The notes under the pieces were generated by a model. It ran no database searches. It was not told the origin of the DNA and was given only the letters and a program-made list of their open reading frames with translations. Source: Adiantum capillus-veneris (taxonomy: Eukaryota > Streptophyta > Polypodiopsida > Polypodiales > Pteridaceae). Taken from it: DNA of 64,000 nt. The stretch lies in assembly GCA_014529385.2 (NCBI GenBank), contig CM043966.1:101599587-101663586 (forward strand). The letters run 5' to 3'. Below are positions 54,853 through 64,000 of this stretch, piece by piece. The stretch's first letter is position 1, and each line of letters opens with the position of its first letter. The position numbers and the translations under genes are program-made.

Positions 54853-55567
54853 TAAAGCCAACCATGGAGCTCCCAAGAAGGCACACCTGTCTTATCCTCT
54901 GATTTTGCCAAAAATTTCAGCAGCATAACAACATAAATTACTTAAAAGAACAAAAGACCAGCCATCATAACTTGGAAAAATTTTGACAGAGTTTCCCTAG
55001 AAGTAGAGCAGTGTGAACCCAAAATATAGACTGTATATGTATGCATAAACTGCCAACAATAGAACCCGAGCATCAAATAGGACTCACTAGTACATAGCCT
55101 GTGGCGAGGTCACGAAAAGGGTGCTCTAGCTACCTGTATCACCGAAAGGATCTCCACATTTGAGAATCCCCCAGCTCAATAAAACCTCACGCTATCGACC
55201 CTCACACGAAGGCTAATGCAAATCGTGTATAGTCAAGTCTCAGAAATGACTATCTTCCAGACCAAGTCTCAGAAATGGCTGGGACTGCCAAATAAAACCA
55301 TATATGGCTCCACAAAGGCGTACCATGGTAGCTTCCATAAGTAACGTACAATCCAACAGACAATGCGCTCAAACAGGCGCCAAGTGATGCATACCCACAA
55401 CAACTGCAAGTGACACCATTGCTAGTATATCACTATACTCCAGTTATCTGTACCTGTGTGAATCACTTGTACCTGTACTTGTCCCTGTAACCTATAACCT
55501 GTAGTCTGCAACCTATAATCCCGAATCTCGAAGCTTGAAGCTCGAAGCAGAAGGTACTCGAAGAAGA
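54853..55567 (-). other. Leader of C between primer site and small ORF
   Basis: About 0.7 kb with no gene recognised. Includes the direct repeat AGTCTCAGAAATG at about 55234 and 55264, and short TGTAACCTATAACC-like repeats at 55485-55525. Confidence 0.6.
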
Positions 55568-55585
55568 TCCTCAGTGGGGGCACCA
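55568..55585 (-). promoter_or_regulatory. Primer-binding site of C
   Basis: TGGTGCCCCCACTGAGGA on the minus strand, six bases after the LTR end. Identical to G2. Confidence 0.9.
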
Positions 55586-55591
55586 AAAGAA

Positions 55592-56741
55592 TGTGAGCGG
55601 GATGGAAACACACAGAACGCCTCTATAATGACCCGACACACACTCTTGAAATGATACACACACACACACACACTATGGGGCACCACTCGGCTTACAAAAT
55701 CCACCTGGCCGAGACAGGGAATACACCAATGGAGTGAGAGGAGAGAGACTTCCCACTTGCCCACTCAACATAGAGACACACGCACACACGCACACACCCA
55801 AAAAACTCAGCTCAAAAGAGGAGATTTTCTGATGTTTAGATACAAATGAGCTTGGGCCAACACTAATGGGGCAAATAGTTTACACAGTATTGAAGAAATA
55901 CACCAGATACAACCACAAAGTTAAGTAGAGGCTTCACTCACTGGAGAAGATTACACAACAAAAATAGTAGAAAAAGAGTGAGGAATTTGGAAAAATGGAC
56001 AGCTCCATCGCGTCCGGAATGGCCCAAAACCCCAGTCTACAATGTCAAAGTGCTCAAATCCGACCTCGGATGAGCAGTTTACGGCCAAAACAGGCTCCAA
56101 AAACCCCCAAAACACGTTGTGGCTGTTCCTCCTCTCTTCTCCATGTTTTTTCTGGTTTTCTCTCAGTTTTTTCAGTTCCCACACTTAGATTTATTACTTG
56201 GGCACCCTTGGCCTTTTAGATGACTTCAAATGGACCCCGAACAGGCCAAAAACTGACCTCGCAGTGCATAGTTGTCACCTTTTTGCATCATCCGCACACC
56301 TGGCACTCAGTTTTTCCCAATAATGCATCCTGAAACCATGTGAAGTAGCCCCAAAAAGTGATCCTCATGATGACCTTTCTGCATAAGTATCACATGAAAA
56401 CATCCACGTCGTGTCCGTACTTCTCCGCGTGCAAGTACTGACCCCATTCGACGTCCTGACGCCACTAGATGTCATCTGACGCACCTGCTTACCTCATGTC
56501 GTCGGCCCGCGGATAGCTTCCTTGAGAAGTTTTACGCGCTACCAAATCCTCCTTATTGTAGAAAAAACACACTGGTACTGGTAATAGTGAAAATCGCTGC
56601 ACTATGTACACCCTGTCCTACCTGTACAAACGTGGGCCCCATGTAACCACCTGGCTATGGAAATTGGGCAATCCTTTATTCGATGCACCATGCATGTGTA
56701 TGTACATATGCGCAATCCCTTGCTCCAAAAAACTCCTGACA
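55592..56741 (-). repeat. 5' LTR of C
   Basis: 1150 bp, TGTCAGG..GCTCACA on the minus strand. Matches 37765-38993 except for the 84-bp duplication there and scattered changes. Contains a CA microsatellite at about 55655-55674. No gene. Confidence 0.9.
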
Positions 56742-57164
56742 GCGTCTAGGGTGTTGATTTGCAAAATTATAAAATCTGATATCTGCAGTTGTTTCCCCAC
56801 TCTCGCTTGAGCTGCGTGAACATTCGTTATCTGCATCGTTACTTAATTCCAGATGCTCAGAGGAGTCATAAAACTCTTCTTGTTCTGGTGATTCTACATT
56901 CTCATCTCCTGCTGGTATAAGGCTTACCATGTAATAGGGTAGCACATCATAGCCATCCTTATCGCAAAATTTTGTCATTGGGCTATCTGTAATGGTACAA
57001 ACATCCAAAGTTGCTAGTATGTGTTCCCATTCCAGAGATTCTAAGACATCTTCGGGAAAAGGTTCTTAAATGTAATCCTTGTCCTCAATAGCTCTTTCTA
57101 AGATGTATTCCTCTCTTTTTAAGCTCCCACAATGTGAAGCTCCGCACATCCATAGCTCTTTTTT
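56742..57164 (-). pseudogene. Acidic linker between protease and RT of D
   Basis: Minus-strand frame rich in Asp, Glu and Ser (SPEQEEFYDSSEHLELSND) followed by basic residues at the C insertion point, where GCGT is the target duplication. A stop occurs near 57067. Confidence 0.6.
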
Positions 57165-57761
57165 CTATCCTAACCATGCTGGGAGTTCGGACCCTGCCAA
57201 TGTAGCTAAATCAAACTCTTCCACTGGTGTTTGGTTCACATCCTTGTAACTATGTTCTTTTAGGTATATTCTGGTTGTAGTCTCCCCACGTCTAAGGTAT
57301 TTGTGGTTGTAACCCCAATCCTGGACCATCTTTAATTGTCTCATGAATGGTCTTCCCAAGATGATCTCGTAATTGTTCTTTTTGTCGAAATCAACTATTG
57401 CAAATGTATGCTCATACTCGATTCCACAAGAGGTGACAATTACTTTTTCTAAAAGTCCTAGAGGCTTTTCCATGAACCCATCTGCCAATTGCAATTTCAT
57501 TTTGGTAGCTCTCAAAGCCGGTTTTCCCCATATAGCGACTTCCGCTCCACCGTCAAGAATAGCTTTGGAAACTAGTCCTTGGAATTTTACTGGTAGTGTG
57601 GTATTTCCATCTTCTCCCTCGCAATATTCTCCAATTTTGTTTAAAGATACTGTCCTAGTGTTTAGTTGAGGCTTGTCCAATTCTCTGATCCCTTCTTGAA
57701 GCTTTGAGGTAGGGTCTTTTACTCCAATTTTTTCTAAGAATTTGCCTATGGTGGTCCACAT
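57165..57761 (-). CDS. pol: Aspartic protease of D (first copy)
   Basis: About 198 codons. Retropepsin active site 'AILDGGAEVAIWGKPAL' near residue 67-84, 'EHTFAIVDFDKKNNYEIILG' and 'GRPFMRQLKMVQDWG' near 137-150. This is the normal location, between gag and RT. A second, unrelated-looking protease domain occurs after integrase (33391-33960). Confidence 0.85.
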   Translation of the reverse strand: MWTTIGKFLEKIGVKDPTSKLQEGIRELDKPQLNTRTVSLNKIGEYCEGEDGNTTLPVKFQGLVSKAILDGGAEVAIWGKPALRATKMKLQLADGFMEKPLGLLEKVIVTSCGIEYEHTFAIVDFDKKNNYEIILGRPFMRQLKMVQDWGYNHKYLRRGETTTRIYLKEHSYKDVNQTPVEEFDLATLAGSELPAWLG

Positions 57762-57947
57762 GTTTGGTCGTAACCTGAGGAGTTAGGCTAACGTGATTGT
57801 GCATGCCACAGGTGTGGAAAATAACTCAATCAACCCTTGTGAATCCATCACTCTGTTGGAAGAAAGTCTTTGAGATGGGATTGCTCTCACCTCAGACTTA
57901 GCTTCATACTCCCCTAGGTAAGAGGGTAGAGTTTTTAGCGAGTCTGG

Positions 57948-58825
57948 TTAGATGTGCCCCGAACTAATTGAACCTTGATCTCCCCCTTGTGAATGCATAT
58001 CAAAGTTCATTTGTGATCTTGCCTCAAACTCTTCAATGGGAGGTAAGATCTCAGTTTCCTCCTTTCTCGTGCTATTTATTTGGTGGTTCACCCTGTTAGC
58101 TTCATTTGCTTCCCAGATTTGCTTCCAGAGGTCATCTAGACTGTTATAATCCTTTCCCATTTCTACCAATGTTTTAGGTTGGAAACCATCAATTGTCTCA
58201 TCTGTTGTATTGGGCACTATGATAGGTTCTCTCCTAGACTCAGAGGCAGTCGCGAGTCTCTCCTTCGTGTCTACTTGTTTCTCTATAGTTGGTTTGATAG
58301 GGGTTTGTGCTGGTATCTCGTGCCAACTTGCAGGTTTACCAAGCGGATTTTCTATCAAGGATTGGTCTGTTTCAATCATCTTTAGACACATTTTCAACCT
58401 TTGTTTTTCCATTTCTGCATATGGATGTCATCCATCTTTGCTCTTGGGTTTGGTTTTTTTTTAGTCTAGCTTCGTATGCTTTTAAAAGTGCGCCAGTTGC
58501 TCATTTACTTTTTCTACCAGCACTGATCCTCCTGATCCTGCACTTTGGGGTTCCTTTACTTCCTTGGACCCTATTGTTGCCGCAGTGTGTCAGCTTAAAC
58601 TAGTTAGATCCTCTAACCGCTCTAATCTATCCTTTGTGTGTTTTAACTCCTCGGATAGAGCCGTTTTCTATCGTTCTCTCATGGTTTTCAAACGTGCCTT
58701 TCTATCTTTCCAAGTGCTTCTCTGATTTTTCATTTTTGCACTTGGGGCATCGGTCTTTGGCTCTTCAATGATGGGTTCGGTTGTCATTCGTTGAGCTTGT
58801 GCTCATGTCACTGCCTGAATAGGTA
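57948..58825 (-). pseudogene. Gag C-terminal / spacer region of D
   Basis: 57948-58412 is an open frame of about 154 codons, acidic and Thr/Glu-rich (WKQIWEANEANRVNHQINST), with no recognised domain. 58413-58825 is Lys/Glu-rich in broken frames. Lies between the zinc knuckles and the protease. Confidence 0.5.
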
Positions 58826-59609
58826 TTACTGTCTTGTTTTCTGACCCTCCACTTTCAGCATGTTCAAAGTAGTTTTTGCTCCTTTGCTTGGGTTCTTAGG
58901 GCAATCAAGAATCAAGTGAGTAATTCCACACTCGATGCAATATGTGTTCACTCTAATGATTTCATCATGAGGATAGTCTCTTAGCCAATGGTCTCCACCA
59001 CATTTGTAGCAGGGTCCCTTAGGATGTTGAGGTGCTCCTTGAGCTCCTCTTTGTTGGTATGCATGCCTCTGCCCTCCCATGCCTTCGTTGGCTATGAACA
59101 ACAGTGTTTGCTCATCCAAGCTTTATCTTCCTTCTCCTACTGCTTGTGCAACTTTTGGTGGTCCTGTACTTCCAATCATGCTCCAAGGTTCTAGCGTTGG
59201 GGGTTCTTCAGGTGGATAATAGACAAGATTTACTGCATATCCATTGGAATCTTTATAATATGCATGCATAGGTACCAAAGCCTTCTCTTCTGGTTCGTTC
59301 ACCGTTGGTGTGTATCTTATGCCGACTGGTCATAATCCTATTAGGGAGTGGTTGTTGCCCCAATACTGGTTGCGGTCTTTCAATACCTATAGGTCCTGGT
59401 AGGTTTCCTGCTTGATACCTAGGCATCGGTGGAAGTTGAGGAGATGCTACCTGATCTTGGGGAGCATAAGGTCGCTCTCTCACATATCCCTTGTTATAAT
59501 AACATTCCTCCGTCACATAGTTTGTCCATTTTTGTTCAATAGCACACCACTTCGGCTGTTTAGCCCGAGGCTTGGCATACATATTATTATTTTTTAGCAC
59601 TTCCTCCAC
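58826..59609 (-). pseudogene. gag: Gag zinc-knuckle region of D
   Basis: 58826-59119 has two tandem knuckle-like motifs: CYKCGGDHWLRDYP (last Cys replaced by Tyr) and CIECGITHLILDC (one residue shorter than the CX2CX4HX4C consensus). 59253-59609 is Pro/Gln-rich with a Cys-Trp segment (KWCAIEQKWTNYVTEECYY). Frames are interrupted between them. Confidence 0.7.
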
Positions 59610-60625
59610 AAGATTCTCTTGGCTTACAGCTACTTCTCCTTCAGTGTTGTCTTAGCAAACTTGCTTCCACTTTGTTGTGAGGACGAATCGTCATCAAGAT
59701 CCTTGAATTCACCCTCCTTATAGACCGCACAATTGTCTTTAAGGTAAAGAGCCTCCTTAGTTAACTCATTTAACGTCATGCTCCTCTTTATATATAAGTC
59801 CTTCTAGAGATCTGTGTTCCTTAGTCCTTGACTAAATATAAGCATAAGTCTGGACTGAGTTGGCAGTTCTTCCACAGGGCAGAACTTCACATATCTTTTT
59901 AGTCATAGGGATGCCTTTCGCACAGATTCCCCTTCTTTCTGTTTGAGTTTATGGATCTGTGAGACTGTATTATGAGCTATCCCCCTTTGTGATAATTCCT
60001 CAATAAACTCGTCAAACACCTCCTCCATAGACTCAAAGTCTCTACGCTCCACAGAGTCAAACCAAGTAGCGGCATCCTCTTCTAGGGTAAGTCCAAACCC
60101 TGCAAATTGAGTAGGGAAGTCCAACACTTATTCAACTCTAATTACACGCACAAATGCTGCTACATGATCCCTAGGATCTCTGTTTCCCGTGTATTTCTTG
60201 TTTACCCATTTTTGCACCTGAGAAGGTCTAATTCTATGATGGTCTACAAATCTCATCATTGGTTCTCCTCGTTCTACTCGATATACCTCCTTTGGCCTTT
60301 GGTAGTGGGAGGGTTCCTCTCCCAGAGGTGCATCTAAGCCATAATTTCTGATGGTTCTTGCAAGAGGTGGTTCATCTCTTCGAACTTGTTCTGTGGGTTG
60401 TCTTCTAGGCTCTGTCGACTCTTGAGTTTTTGGCTTACTCTCGCCTTGATAATCTGAATAGAGTGGTGGTTCTTGTAAATATCTTAGCCCTCGTGCGACC
60501 GGATAACCATCTCTGTTTTGGTCTTGTTCTATTGTCGCACTTTGTTGAAGCCATGCCTGCGATGATGGTTGGGTTGCTTGTTGGTTCTGGTAGTTGAACG
60601 TGCTACCATATACATGGGGTAGTGA
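59610..60625 (-). pseudogene. gag: Gag domain of D, truncated by copia element E
   Basis: Gag blocks split by a TAA at 60125-60127: 'TGNRDPRDHVAAFVRVIRVE' then 'FPTQFAGFGLTLEEDAATWF' and 'FDEFIEELSQRGIAHNTVSQ', 'LKQKEGESVRKASL'. N-terminal of this the frame is Gln/Pro/Arg-rich and stops being D sequence at about 60625, where the copia LTR begins. The D 5' LTR and primer site are therefore not visible. Confidence 0.75.
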
Positions 60626-60827
60626 TGTGTGTGAACACACTAGGACCGCTGGGGCATTTTTTCCCTCTTTAGGAGGTTTTTTCCCCCGAGCATTGTATAT
60701 ACGCCCATAACTCTAGGGCTATCTATCTTTCCATTGCACACTAAGTAATACACTCTCCATTGTGTGCCTTGAGCTTCCTTCATCTTCTCCAAGCCGTGTG
60801 TGTTTCTCAGCAACCCTAATTACAACA
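60626..60827 (+). repeat. 5' LTR of E
   Basis: From about TGTGTGTGAACACAC to ..TTACAACA. TATATA at 60696-60701 is a TATA candidate. The left boundary is inferred from the end of D gag homology. Confidence 0.6.
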
Positions 60828-60829
60828 AT

Positions 60830-60841
60830 TGGTATCAGAGT
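60830..60841 (+). promoter_or_regulatory. Primer-binding site of E
   Basis: TGGTATCAGAGT two bases after the LTR end, the plant initiator tRNA-Met type typical of copia. The leader to the gag ATG (60842-61191) shows no gene. Confidence 0.9.
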
Positions 60842-61191
60842 AGGTTGCGTCCTCCCGGGCTTAGTCGCCAGCTGCTCCAACACACACCTGCGCACTTTCT
60901 CTGACTTCAGTGAGCTTTGGCGAGCGTTTGCAGGTCGACAAATATTTTGGGAAAGCTCGTAGAGCATTTTCTAATCAGAATTTTGATTTGGGCTCATTTC
61001 GGCCTCTGTTTCCACTCTACAGGCAGTACTGCACAGGCTATTTCGTCATTTTGTGCCGAATTTCTGTCAGTGCCGTTTTCTGCATAACAGGTGCCTTATA
61101 GTCTTCTACGGTTTGTGCTCTATAGCACATGTTGTTCCCGCTCCGTTTCTCCTATTTTTGGGAAGTTTTCACATCAGGTGCAGCATTTACC

Positions 61192-62263
61192 ATGGCTGAC
61201 AACAACAACATAGATGTGTTCAAGATGTTTGCTCTGCTGAGGACAGGTTGGATGGGGACAACTACCCTATGTGGGTTATATGATGCAACATGTTCTTGTG
61301 TCAAAGGGCGTCTGGAACATTGTGCAGGGCATTAATGTATGTCTTGATTCTGAGGATGTAGGCGATGTTGAGGATGTTGCAGGTCTTGCTGCAAGGATTG
61401 CTGTTGTTAGAGTTGTTTTGCCTACGGTAGAACAAGCTCGTTGGGATGTAAAGGATGCGTAGGCTCATGCATTGATTGTGTTGTCTATGAAGCGCACCAT
61501 TGTTCCTCACATCCGTTGAGAAAAATCTGCAAAACAGGCTTGGGATATTCTAGCAGGTCTTTATGCAAGCCGCAATGAGGCTAAAATTGCTTTGCTAAGT
61601 AAAGAGCTAGAGTCGAAGATTATGCATGAGGAAGATGATATGGACACTTTCCTTGCTAGTGTCAAGGATATCAATGAGCAACTTATTTCTGCAGGTGAAG
61701 TTATTTCAGACAGTTCCCTTGTGAAAACTGTTCTTGATGCCTTACCAGATTCTTACCAGACTTTTGCTAGTACTTGGAGAGTTATGACCCAAGGAAATCC
61801 AGAAGTTGTCAAGTTTGATGCATTATGCAGATTGCTATTGCAAGAGTCACTTTTCAGAAAAAACAGGACTAGACAGCGTGCAGTTGAACAGGCTTTTATT
61901 GCTTCTCAAAGAAAGGGTGGTAACAACAATGCAACCACTTCTTATGGTTCTGCTGCGAGTGGAAAAAATTCTGTTACTAATGCTTCTGCTGGCAGCAATT
62001 TGTCTGGAAATTCTGGTGATAAGGGCAGAAATAAGATGTGTTGCCATTATTGTAAAGCCAATGATCACTTGATCAAGTCGTGTCCTAAGTTGAAGGCCAA
62101 AGAGGCTAAGAAGAAAGAGGGTGGTTCCACTGCAAATGCTAGTTCCACTACAAATGCAGCCATTGTTGAGTCTTCTATGAAAGGAGACTGTGTTGCTGAT
62201 GTTGATGTAGAATGGGCTTTTAGCGCAGAGTGCACTTACAATCCTGCAGCCTGCTTTCCATGA
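61192..62263 (+). pseudogene. gag: Gag of E
   Basis: ATG at 61192 (MADNNNIDVFKMF). Frame shifts near 61245 and 61275 separate the start, 'LDGDNYPMW' and 'MQHVLVSKGVWNIVQG', the conserved copia gag N-terminal blocks. Then a TAG at 61460 and a TGA near 61518 interrupt before the open 61592-62263: 'LSKELESKIMHEEDDMDTFL', 'LLQESLFRKNRTRQRAVEQA', zinc knuckle CHYCKANDHLIKSC at about 62041-62082, and a Lys/Ser/Thr-rich tail. Gag forms the particle in active relatives. Confidence 0.85.
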
Positions 62264-63107
62264 TGCATGCTTGTCAGTTGTTGCTGCAGATTCACATGTG
62301 TGGTATTTCGACAGTGGTGCTACAAAGCACATTACCTCACATCATGAATTGTTTACCTCTCTCGAGTTTGTCCCTCATGGGAATTCAGTCACTTGTGCCA
62401 ACAACGCCTCTTATCTAGTTCAAGGAGTTGGAAAGATTGTTCTCACTGCTGTTGCTAATGGCAATTTCTTCACACTTGTTGATGCACTTTATCTACCTGG
62501 GATCAAGAAGAATCTCTTGTCTGTATCCGCACTTGCTAGACTTGGACTTGTAGTCAAATTTGTGGATGACAGATGTACAGTTCATGATCTCAGTTTTGGT
62601 GATGAAATTGTTGCATCTGGGCTTTTGTTCCGTGGGCTGTATAAGCTCACTTTGTATGACAAGTGTGGACAAAATTTTGCAAATGCTATTGCAGATTCAA
62701 GGGCTATTTCAGATGCAAAACTTTGGCATACACGTTATGGTCATTTGAATTTTGCCAGTTTGCCGCGTTTGCAGAAATCTGATATGGTTGCTTCTTTTCC
62801 GCCTCTTGAAGCACTTGCCAAACATGTTTGTGAAGGCTGTATTTTGGGTAAGATACAGCGTTCTAAGTTTCCAAAGGATTGTTCAGTTCGGGCCACATGC
62901 AGGTTGCAGCTTGTGCATAGTGACGTTTGTGGGCCCATGCAAACTCCATCCTTGGGCAATTACCTATACTTCGTGAATTTCATTGATAATTACTCCAGGC
63001 ATGCATGGGTATTTCCGCTTAAAGTGAAGTCCGAAGTTTTTATGTGCTTCAAACAATTTCTGGCTATGGCTGAAAATGTCTCAAGGGGGGGAGTATATGT
63101 CCCATGA
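62233..63107 (+). CDS. pol: Protease and integrase N-terminal part of E
   Basis: Overlaps the end of gag in another frame. Protease active site 'WYFDSGATKHITSHHELF' near 62302; 'LYLPGIKKNLLSVSALARLG'; the gag-pre-integrase finger 'LWHTRYGHLNFASLPRL' and 'CEGCILGKIQRSKFP'; integrase 'HSDVCGPMQTPSLGNYLYFV' with the first catalytic Asp, and 'FIDNYSRHAWVFPL'. Near 63085-63095 a run of seven G causes a frameshift. The second catalytic Asp expected before GGEY is not seen there (ENVSRGG). Confidence 0.9.
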
Positions 63108-63420
63108 ATTTGCATTTCTGGCTAGTCGTGGGATAAAACACCAATGTACAATGCCTTATACACCTCAACAAAATGGTTTGCTAAGAGAAAAAATAGGTCA
63201 CTGACGGAAATGGCACGATGCATGGTCAAAAGTCAATCTTTGCCGCATTCTTTTTGGCTCGAGGCCATCATGTGTGCCACTTATGTACTTAATAGGTGTC
63301 CTATGAAATCTTTGCAATCTATTACTCCATATGAAGCATGGCATGATAGAAAGCCTTCTATTGAGCACATGCATGTTTTTGGTTGTTTGGCATATGCTTT
63401 GGTGCCACAAGTGTAGTGCT
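63095..63420 (+). pseudogene. pol: Integrase C-terminal part of E
   Basis: After the G-run the frame reads 'EYMSHEFAFLASRGIKHQCT' and 'PYTPQQNGLLREK', then a second frameshift in an A-run (about 63189-63194) before 'NRSLTEMARCMVKSQSLPHS' and 'TYVLNRCPMKSLQSITPYEA', typical of the copia integrase C-terminus. Ends with two in-frame stops near 63415-63423. Confidence 0.85.
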
Positions 63421-63423
63421 AAA

Positions 63424-64000
63424 AATTGGATGATAAGGCTATGAAATGTATTTTTGTTGGTTATAGTGCTGAAAGCAAAGGTTACAGGTTGTATCATCCG
63501 CAAAAAAAACGTATTCTAGTTTCACAGGATGTAGTGCTTGTGGAAGATTCTGTTCAGCCCTTGTTGTCATGTACTAGAGACAGTAATGTAAGCTCACATG
63601 ACATTTATGACACTTTGTTGCCTCTTTTTAGTGGTGGAAATACGAATGTAAATTCCAATGAGGCAAATGTACAGCCTATGAAGGTTTCTGAAAATGTTAC
63701 AGATCAGCCTATTACTGATGTAGATGTACATGATGTACTTGATGAGGAAAGGGCTGAAATTGAGCAGGCTAGAGGTATGCCAAAATGGCTAGTGCACACT
63801 TTGCGTGACAATAAATTGGATGCACCTTTGTCTAGTCGTACTCGTTCAAGCTCTTGCTATGCATCTTATGCATCAGATTGTTATGCTTTGGCTGTGTCTA
63901 GTCTACATGATGTTGAGGAGCCTCTATCTTTTGATGAAGCACAGAATTCAGAAAATTGGATGGCTGCCATGCAATCAGAATATGATGCACTTATAGAAAA
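63424..64000 (+). pseudogene. pol: Integrase-RT linker and start of RT of E
   Basis: 'LDDKAMKCIFVGYSAESKGY' follows in the same frame after the stops, then an acidic linker, and finally 'EPLSFDEAQNSENWMAAMQS', the beginning of a copia RT domain. RT continues beyond the window. Confidence 0.85.

Larger units (their letters stand above)
37765..56741 (-). mobile_element. Element C: Tat-type Ty3/gypsy, nested in D and split by B
   Basis: LTRs at 37765-38993 (3') and 55592-56741 (5'), ends TGT..ACA on the minus strand, flanked by GCGT (37761-37764 and 56742-56745). Net length without B is about 8.8 kb. Order: primer site 55568-55585, pre-gag small ORF 54635-54852, gag, protease, RT, RNase H, aRNH (cut by B at 50962-50965 / 40771-40774), integrase, 3' LTR. 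Several frameshifts and stops. LTRs differ by a few percent by eye, so it is older than B. Confidence 0.95.
33391..60625 (-). mobile_element. Element D: Ty3/gypsy retrotransposon, base of the right nest
   Basis: Minus-strand order after removing element C: gag (60625 to about 57950), protease (57165-57761), acidic linker (56742-57164), pre-RT (37014-37764), RT (36104-36976), RNase H (35760-36125), two linker/zinc-finger modules (35080-35795), integrase (33990-35127) and a second protease-like domain (33391-33960). The frame HPRR|QERYRKK reads through the C insertion point, which supports joining the halves. RNase H is single (no aRNH). Many stops and frameshifts make it an old copy. Its LTRs are not identified: the right end is displaced by copia element E and the left end is unclear. 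Confidence 0.85.
60626..64000 (+). mobile_element. Element E: Ty1/copia retrotransposon, right end outside window
   Basis: Order gag, protease, integrase, RT on the plus strand, which is the copia order (integrase before RT). An initiator-Met-type primer site lies at 60830. The LTR is only about 200 bp. Internal stops and frameshifts are present in gag, integrase and the integrase-RT linker. The start is uncertain by a few bases (TG at 60623, 60626 or 60628) since the partner LTR is not in the window. Inserted in D gag. Confidence 0.9.

Noticed and set aside
1-64000. Host genes, tRNA or rRNA genes
   Set aside because: I looked for exon-like conserved protein segments outside retroelements and for tRNA-like cloverleaf signals and saw none. 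TGGTATCAGAG hits are primer sites, not tRNA genes.

Overview
This is intergenic DNA from a large, repeat-rich eukaryotic genome, almost certainly a land plant. Every coding region I can recognise belongs to an LTR retrotransposon. Three Ty3/gypsy elements have plant Tat-type architecture, with a second, archaeal-like RNase H (aRNH) between RNase H and integrase. I found no host gene, rRNA, tRNA or CRISPR. The species cannot be named from the sequence; a fern, lycophyte or gymnosperm is a guess based only on the density of nested elements.

The left half (1-30273) is one nest. Base element G1 (minus strand, non-autonomous gypsy-like, 2.6 kb LTRs) has its 3' LTR at 3928-5297, internal region 5298-7845, and a 5' LTR now split into 7846-8323, 25987-26099 and 28270-30273. 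Element H (minus, gag-only) sits in G1's 3' LTR and runs off the left edge. Element G2, a second copy of G1's family, sits in G1's 5' LTR (8324-25982, target duplication ACAG). G2 carries a 1703-bp internal tandem duplication. Tat element A (plus, 15875-24065, target duplication GCAC) sits in G2's 5' LTR. A small TRIM-like element F (26100-28264) also sits in G1's 5' LTR. With the insertions removed, the G1 5' LTR pieces sum to about 2595 bp and the G2 LTRs to 2603 and 2607 bp, which supports the reconstruction.

The stretch 30274-33390 is unassigned. It contains three 26-bp palindromes exactly 285 bp apart.

The right half (about 33391-60625) is a second nest on the minus strand. Gypsy element D is interrupted by Tat element C (37765-56741, target duplication GCGT), and C is interrupted inside its aRNH domain by Tat element B (40775-50961, target duplication CTGC). 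D's gag end is cut by a Ty1/copia element E (plus, from about 60626), which runs off the right edge.

A, B, C, G1, G2 and H share essentially the same primer-binding site (TGGTGCCCCCAC followed by a short variable tail). The gag-only families G and H may therefore depend on Tat relatives. Points of biological interest: a small protein of about 70 residues encoded upstream of gag in B (two copies) and C; a second retropepsin-like domain downstream of integrase in D; a duplicated zinc-finger module in D; a hydrophobic ORF placed where env would be, after gag, in G and H; 4-bp target duplications; and elements with near-identical LTRs but broken coding regions. All coding regions are damaged to some degree. 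The ORF boundaries given are those of surviving open frames.
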